Below, piece after piece: positions 60,554 to 64,000 of a DNA stretch of 64,000 nucleotides; position 1 is the stretch's first letter; each line of letters starts with the position of its first letter. Source of the DNA: CAWEBF01 sp963807235 (GTDB lineage: Bacteria > Acidobacteriota > Vicinamibacteria > Vicinamibacterales > UBA2999); the NCBI GenBank assembly GCA_963807235.1, contig CAWEBF010000006.1, positions 124,001-188,000 of the forward strand, in the 5' to 3' direction. The position numbers and the translations under genes were made by a program. The notes below the pieces were generated by a model. The model had not been told where the DNA came from. It ran no database searches and saw only the letters and a list, made by a program, of their open reading frames with translations.

Positions 60554-61509
60554 CCCCGATGTTCATTCGCACGCTCTTCACCGTTGTTGTCCTGACACTG
60601 GCTGCGGTGTCCAGCGCGTCTGCCCAGGTCGACATATCTGGCACGTGGGCGGTCCGCATGCACGAGGACTGGATGGATCGCTGGCCCGGGCCGGATCCGG
60701 GCGACTTTTCGGGGCTGCCGCTCAACGCCGACGCACGCGCTCAGGCGCAAAGCTACTCCCCGTCGCAACTGTCGATGCCGGAACGTCAGTGCCTGTACTA
60801 CCCGCAGACCTATCGCGTGGTCGGGCCCTTTGGGCCGCGAATCTGGCCGGAGTTTTCCGCCGACGGTGGCATCCTCGCTTGGCGCATGAACGGCGCGGTG
60901 GACATGACGCCCCGAACGATTTGGATGGATGGACGCCCCCACCCGCCGAAGAACGCCGTGCATACCCACGAAGGGTTCTCGACTGGGGTTTGGCAGGGAC
61001 GCACGCTCGTGGTCACGACGACCCACATGAAGGAGGGACCGCTGCGCCGCAATGGTGTGTTCCACTCCGATCGGGCGGTTATGACCGAGTTCATCATCCG
61101 GCATGACGACATGCTGACGCTGACGGCGATAATCGACGACCCGGCAACACTTGACGAGCCGCACGTTGTCAGCCGGACCTTCGTCAACGACCCATCACTT
61201 CAGGCGCCGATTGTCGGCAATCCGTGCACGCCGATCATCGAGGCGCCCGGGCTTGACGCTGGGGCGACGCCGCACTACCTGCCTGGTCAGAATCCGTTTA
61301 TCGCAGATGCGATGAAGAGGTACAACCTGCCGAGAGAAGTGGTCGAAGGCGGCGGGCAGACCTTGTACCCAGAATTCCGCGAGAGGCTGCGGCAGAACTA
61401 CACCCGACCGCCCGCTTGCGGCCGCTACTGTTGTGGCTGGGGAGGAGGAAACAGTGGCGCAGCTGGGATCGGCGACGCCGCGAACCTCTCCTGCACGACG
61501 CGACAGTAG
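60547..61509 (+). CDS. Exported SGxW-family protein
   Basis: The ATG at 60547 overlaps the previous stop; a GTG at 60550 or ATG at 60559 may be used instead. The 320-residue product has a signal peptide (FIRTLFTVVVLTLAAVSSAS) and VDISGTWAVRMHEDWMDRWP, RQCLYYPQTYRVVGPFGPRI, TGVWQGRTLVVTTTHMKEGP, LRRNGVFHSDRAVMTEFIIR and DPSLQAPIVGNPCTPI. The C-terminal 70 residues add a Cys/Gly-rich tail (CGRYCCGWGGGNSG). It is the last gene of the operon and ends 40 bp before repeat copy 3. Confidence 0.75.
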   Translation: MVTPMFIRTLFTVVVLTLAAVSSASAQVDISGTWAVRMHEDWMDRWPGPDPGDFSGLPLNADARAQAQSYSPSQLSMPERQCLYYPQTYRVVGPFGPRIWPEFSADGGILAWRMNGAVDMTPRTIWMDGRPHPPKNAVHTHEGFSTGVWQGRTLVVTTTHMKEGPLRRNGVFHSDRAVMTEFIIRHDDMLTLTAIIDDPATLDEPHVVSRTFVNDPSLQAPIVGNPCTPIIEAPGLDAGATPHYLPGQNPFIADAMKRYNLPREVVEGGGQTLYPEFRERLRQNYTRPPACGRYCCGWGGGNSGAAGIGDAANLSCTTRQ

Positions 61510-61549
61510 GTTCTCTGAGGCCACGAAGGCCCTCTGACCCGTCGCTACT

Positions 61550-61730
61550 GCTCAGCTCGACTGACAAACGGCAGACAAACCGCACTTGCCTCGGGTGGTC
61601 CCGGGTAGTCTCGAGCGGTGAGATCAGCCCGGAAAACCTGGGGGCAGCGGTCTCCGGCTGCCCCCAGTTGCCTCGTTTCGCCTGGCTACGAACCAGGAGG
61701 TCGCACGATCGAGTCGTGCAGGGCGCACCA
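61550..61730 (+). repeat. tRNA-Arg-3'-end repeat, full copy 3
   Basis: This 181-bp element matches copies 1 and 2. Its hairpin is perfect over 11 bp: CTGGGGGCAGC, loop GGTCTCCG, GCTGCCCCCAG. The T-loop of its tRNA part has A in place of the first T (ATCGAGT). Confidence 0.9.
61681..61730 (+). other. 3' part of tRNA-Arg(ACG), copy 3 (no 5' half)
   Basis: The 50 nt run from anticodon stem CCTGG through ACG anticodon, T-arm GCACG-ATCGAGT-CGTGC, acceptor strand AGGGCGC and ACCA. One T-loop base differs from the other copies, which would harm a working tRNA. Confidence 0.88.
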
Positions 61731-61806
61731 ACTTTCGCTCACGATTGCAGGCGAAGGTTGTCCGCATAGCCTTGGCGAAGGCGGACCTCCACAAGCACTT
61801 CGTGAG

Positions 61807-62442
61807 CTACGGTTGGCGCGAGGCCATCGACAGGAGTCTGCGCCGTCGCAATGCCACCGCGGCCGCGCCGGCCACGAGCAGTGAGACGGTCGCGGGTTCG
61901 GGCACCGGCCGCACGCGCACATCGATAATCATCTCGTTGTCGTCGTCGTCCAGAGAAGCGGCGTCGTCGAGATGGAGAATCCAGTGGTCGACGCCAATCG
62001 TCTCGACGATGGAGCCACCCAGCCCGAGGCTGTTGTCTCGATCGCGAAAGACCTCCAAATCCGCGGCCGATGGAGTCGAATCGAGGTCGCGGCTGAAGGC
62101 CCAGCTGACGCCGGCAAAGTCGGACAGGTTGTAGAAGTCGAGCGCGGTCCCGGCGGCGAACAGGCCCAGATCGACGCGCGCGTCTGGTGTCACCGAACCG
62201 ACCTGCTCGTCGACGAGATGAATCGTGAAGATCCTCATGCGTTCGGCAAGCGTGGAATCGGTTGCGGGCGTTCCGAGACCGAACTCCAGGTTGGAGGTGG
62301 CGCCGTGACCCTCAATGACCTCGAACACGAGGTGACCGGCCGTCGTCGTCACCAGGAGCGGAGCCGCTTGCGAAAGTGTGGGAACGCCCGCGAGAGAGAT
62401 GCACGCGAGAACGAACCGGAAGACGGAGGGACGTAGCTTCAT
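61807..62442 (-). CDS. PEP-CTERM sorting-domain protein
   Basis: AGGAG upstream of ATG 62442 supports the start. The 211-residue product has a signal peptide (SVFRFVLACISLAGVPTLSQ), a body with LVFEVIEGHGATSNLEFGLG, FAGVSWAFSRDLDSTPSAAD and an acidic DDAASLDDDDNEMIIDVR stretch, and a C-terminal anchor VPEPATVSLLVAGAAAVALR followed by RRRR-type basic residues. The VPEP-span-Arg ending is recognised by exosortase, which trims and releases the protein into the envelope or matrix. No exosortase gene is in the window. Confidence 0.9.
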   Translation of the reverse strand: MKLRPSVFRFVLACISLAGVPTLSQAAPLLVTTTAGHLVFEVIEGHGATSNLEFGLGTPATDSTLAERMRIFTIHLVDEQVGSVTPDARVDLGLFAAGTALDFYNLSDFAGVSWAFSRDLDSTPSAADLEVFRDRDNSLGLGGSIVETIGVDHWILHLDDAASLDDDDNEMIIDVRVRPVPEPATVSLLVAGAAAVALRRRRLLSMASRQP

Positions 62443-62564
62443 GGGAGGCTCCTTGCTGATTCGACACGACGGTGCCCCAGGCGCGGCCTCGCCAGGAGTG
62501 CGCGCCGAACCGAGCCTACCTCAAGTCCGTCTGCCGATCACCCTTCTTGATCCCGCCGCGCCAG

Positions 62565-62583
62565 CCAGGAGGTCGCACGTTCG
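62565..62583 (+). other. Possible remnant of the tRNA-Arg repeat
   Basis: CCAGGAGGTCGCACGTTCG matches the anticodon 3' stem, variable loop and start of the T-arm of the full copies; the following TCGATTTGGCGCACC is only loosely similar. It lies between the PEP-CTERM gene and the cytochrome gene. Confidence 0.5.
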
Positions 62584-62612
62584 TCGATTTGGCGCACCTC
62601 GCGGCGACAGCA

Positions 62613-63053
62613 CTACTTCGATGTGATTACACCGGCAGGTGTCACGCGTTCGAGCGGCACCGCCGTCGACGGCTCGAATCGCGTCGCACCGGATACGGCG
62701 CCATTGGACTGAAGCACGTACGCCAGAATGGCGGCGTAGGTCTCCGCGTTCATCGACGAACCGCCGGGCGGCATCGCGCCCGACACGAAGTCGAACAGGT
62801 CTTTCGTGGTCCGCGCCCGCCAGGTATCGAGAAACCTGCTCCCGGCCAGCGGCGGCGCATCGGGAGTGCCGCCGAGATCCGGCATGTGGCACGTGGCGCA
62901 AGCGCTGCCGTACGCCGCCTTCCCGGCCGTCGCCTGTTCGACGGTGAAGACGGGAGCCGCCGGTTCCTTCTGGCGGGCGACGACCCCGGTCTCCACTCCT
63001 GCCAGCGCGACGGCGGCGCCAACCGCCGCCACCGCGAGTATCGTGCGTGTCAT
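62613..63053 (-). CDS. Exported mono-haem cytochrome c
   Basis: The start is ATG 63053 because AGGAGG lies six nt before it; the ATG at 63068 that overlaps the oxidase stop is less well placed. The product of 146 residues has a signal peptide (TRTILAVAAVGAAVALAGVE), haem motif GSACATCHMPDLGGTPDAPP and axial Met in SGAMPPGGSSM, and ends in a long Ser/Thr-rich tail. It follows the flavin amine oxidase gene with overlap and is likely its electron acceptor. Confidence 0.88.
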   Translation of the reverse strand: MTRTILAVAAVGAAVALAGVETGVVARQKEPAAPVFTVEQATAGKAAYGSACATCHMPDLGGTPDAPPLAGSRFLDTWRARTTKDLFDFVSGAMPPGGSSMNAETYAAILAYVLQSNGAVSGATRFEPSTAVPLERVTPAGVITSK

Positions 63054-63064
63054 CGTCATCCTCC

Positions 63065-64000
63065 TCATGCTGATGCCGCCGGGCCGGTCATGACACGCTC
63101 GTGCAGCTGGCGCACCTGTTTCCAGGCTGCGGCCACGGCGCCCTCCTGCCAGCCGCCGTTGCCGCTCACGGCCGAACAGCCGAGGAAGATCCGGTTGTCA
63201 GGCCGGCCCAGTACCGCCAGCCGATCGGGGTTCGCGCCACCACCGCCTGCGGTCGCCCCGAGGCTGTACTGGATCTTTTCCCACCAGACGCAGTAGCCCT
63301 TCTCGTACTCGGCGCGGATCTGCGGGTGCACCTTGCTGGCATGGGTAAGGACGTGTTCGATCCGTCCCTTGACGGGCATGTCGGCAACGCCGGCGATCCG
63401 GCCGTTGCCGTAGAACCCGAGCAGCACGCCCTTGTCACCGAACAGCCCGCCCGACGGATACGCGAACTGGCCGAACGGCAGGTTCGAATAGAGGTGGCCG
63501 CCGAAGATGCGATCGTCTTCTTCCCAGAAACGGCGCTTCATCTGCAGGCCCATCTTCGCGTTGGGGCTGTACGGCGTCGCCTTGACCGCGGCCATCGTGG
63601 CGGGCGAGAGGTTGACGTCGATGCCGCTCAGCACGGCCAGCGGAAGGCACGACACGCAGTAGTCCGCAGTCATTTGCCTCGTGGCGCCGCTCTTGACGTC
63701 CTTGCAGACCACGGACACGCCGTCGTTCGTCTGGCGGATCGACACCACCTCCGTCCCGAACGTGATCGTGTCGCCCAGCGCCCGCTGGAACCCTTTCGGG
63801 AACTGGTCCATCCCGCCGACGGGTTGGAACATCGGCGCCTGGCCGGTGCCCTCGATCACCGATCGAATCCGATTGCCGAATCCTGACTGCAGTAGCGCGC
63901 GGAAGTCGTGCGGGTCCCCGGGACCGCGGGCGCTGACCTTCTTGTAGGCGTGATCCGCCGAGTCGAGGTAGCCCTCGGTGACGAGGAAGGTGACGAACTT
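63065..64000 (-). CDS. Flavin amine-oxidase family protein (cut by window edge)
   Basis: The frame enters from the right edge and stops at 63065, so about 311 C-terminal residues are seen. They include FGNRIRSVIEGTGQAPMFQP, VGGMDQFPKGFQRALGDTIT, FGTEVVSIRQTNDGVSVVCK, YCVSCLPLAVLSGIDVNLSP and RLAVLGRPDNRIFLGCSAVS then GNGGWQEGAVAAAW, the C-terminal FAD-binding signature of monoamine-oxidase-like flavoproteins. The N-terminal FAD motif lies outside. The gene overlaps the cytochrome gene region by a few bases, so oxidase and cytochrome form a unit in which electrons from an amine probably pass to the cytochrome. Confidence 0.85.
   Translation of the reverse strand, partial: KFVTFLVTEGYLDSADHAYKKVSARGPGDPHDFRALLQSGFGNRIRSVIEGTGQAPMFQPVGGMDQFPKGFQRALGDTITFGTEVVSIRQTNDGVSVVCKDVKSGATRQMTADYCVSCLPLAVLSGIDVNLSPATMAAVKATPYSPNAKMGLQMKRRFWEEDDRIFGGHLYSNLPFGQFAYPSGGLFGDKGVLLGFYGNGRIAGVADMPVKGRIEHVLTHASKVHPQIRAEYEKGYCVWWEKIQYSLGATAGGGGANPDRLAVLGRPDNRIFLGCSAVSGNGGWQEGAVAAAWKQVRQLHERVMTGPAASA

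Overview
The window is GC-rich DNA, probably from the chromosome of a soil Acidobacteriota of the Vicinamibacteria type. I infer this from gene content, not from a database search. The signs are a DUF1592 multidomain haem protein followed by a Tat-exported DUF1552 protein, DUF3500, several exported cyclase-family and metallo-beta-lactamase-fold proteins, exported DinB proteins, debris of FtsX/MacB permeases of the ADOP kind, a PEP-CTERM protein, and a subtilase with a WGDNIL tail. No rRNA gene, complete tRNA gene, CRISPR array, intact transposase or integrase was found.

Region by region. 1-2.4 kb: the start of a PAS sensor, a Crp/Fnr regulator broken by two frameshifts, a small exported protein and a STAS protein with a receiver-like tail. 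2.6-14.1 kb: a two-part patatin/outer-membrane barrel protein, then an exported enzyme set (MBL-fold protein, cupin, cyclase) and an ankyrin / DUF1592 / DUF1552 cluster, closed by DUF3500. 14.2-24.3 kb: an alpha/beta-hydrolase fused to a LuxR-type HTH, a probable methanethiol S-methyltransferase (MddA), zinc-ribbon proteins, a three-PAS hybrid histidine kinase, a PQQ-type sugar dehydrogenase, dodecin, a RibD-like reductase and an aldo/keto reductase. 24.4-33.3 kb: small membrane proteins, the WGDNIL subtilase followed by a GGDEF/EAL protein, a methyltransferase, PaiB and a frameshifted Xaa-Pro aminopeptidase.

33.6 kb to the end is a mosaic. It opens with a two-gene AbiE-like module (nucleotidyltransferase plus a protein with a PD-(D/E)XK-like N-terminus and a winged HTH), preceded by three 12-bp boxes at exact 18-bp spacing. 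It goes on with a tannase-family esterase, a LytS/LytR-type two-component pair, DinB proteins, toxin-antitoxin pairs (DUF433/DUF5615 and ParE-type) and their broken duplicates, permease fragments, a frameshifted amidohydrolase, a frameshifted di-haem cytochrome with an OmpA-like partner, and a tightly coupled MBL / SGxW operon. It ends with a PEP-CTERM protein and a cytochrome c / flavin amine oxidase pair cut by the window edge.

The most unusual structure is a ~181-bp repeat present three times (42.6, 55.2 and 61.6 kb, all on the + strand). Its last 50 bp are the 3' part of a tRNA-Arg(ACG), from the anticodon arm through CCA, with no 5' half. Shorter pieces of the same tRNA end lie at 45.4 kb and, less surely, at 51.2 and 62.6 kb. 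Two of the three full copies directly follow toxin-antitoxin modules. This looks like successive insertion or recombination at a tRNA attachment sequence, or a tRNA-derived interspersed repeat. Single-base frameshifts are concentrated in this accessory half, so either real gene decay or assembly error must be considered.
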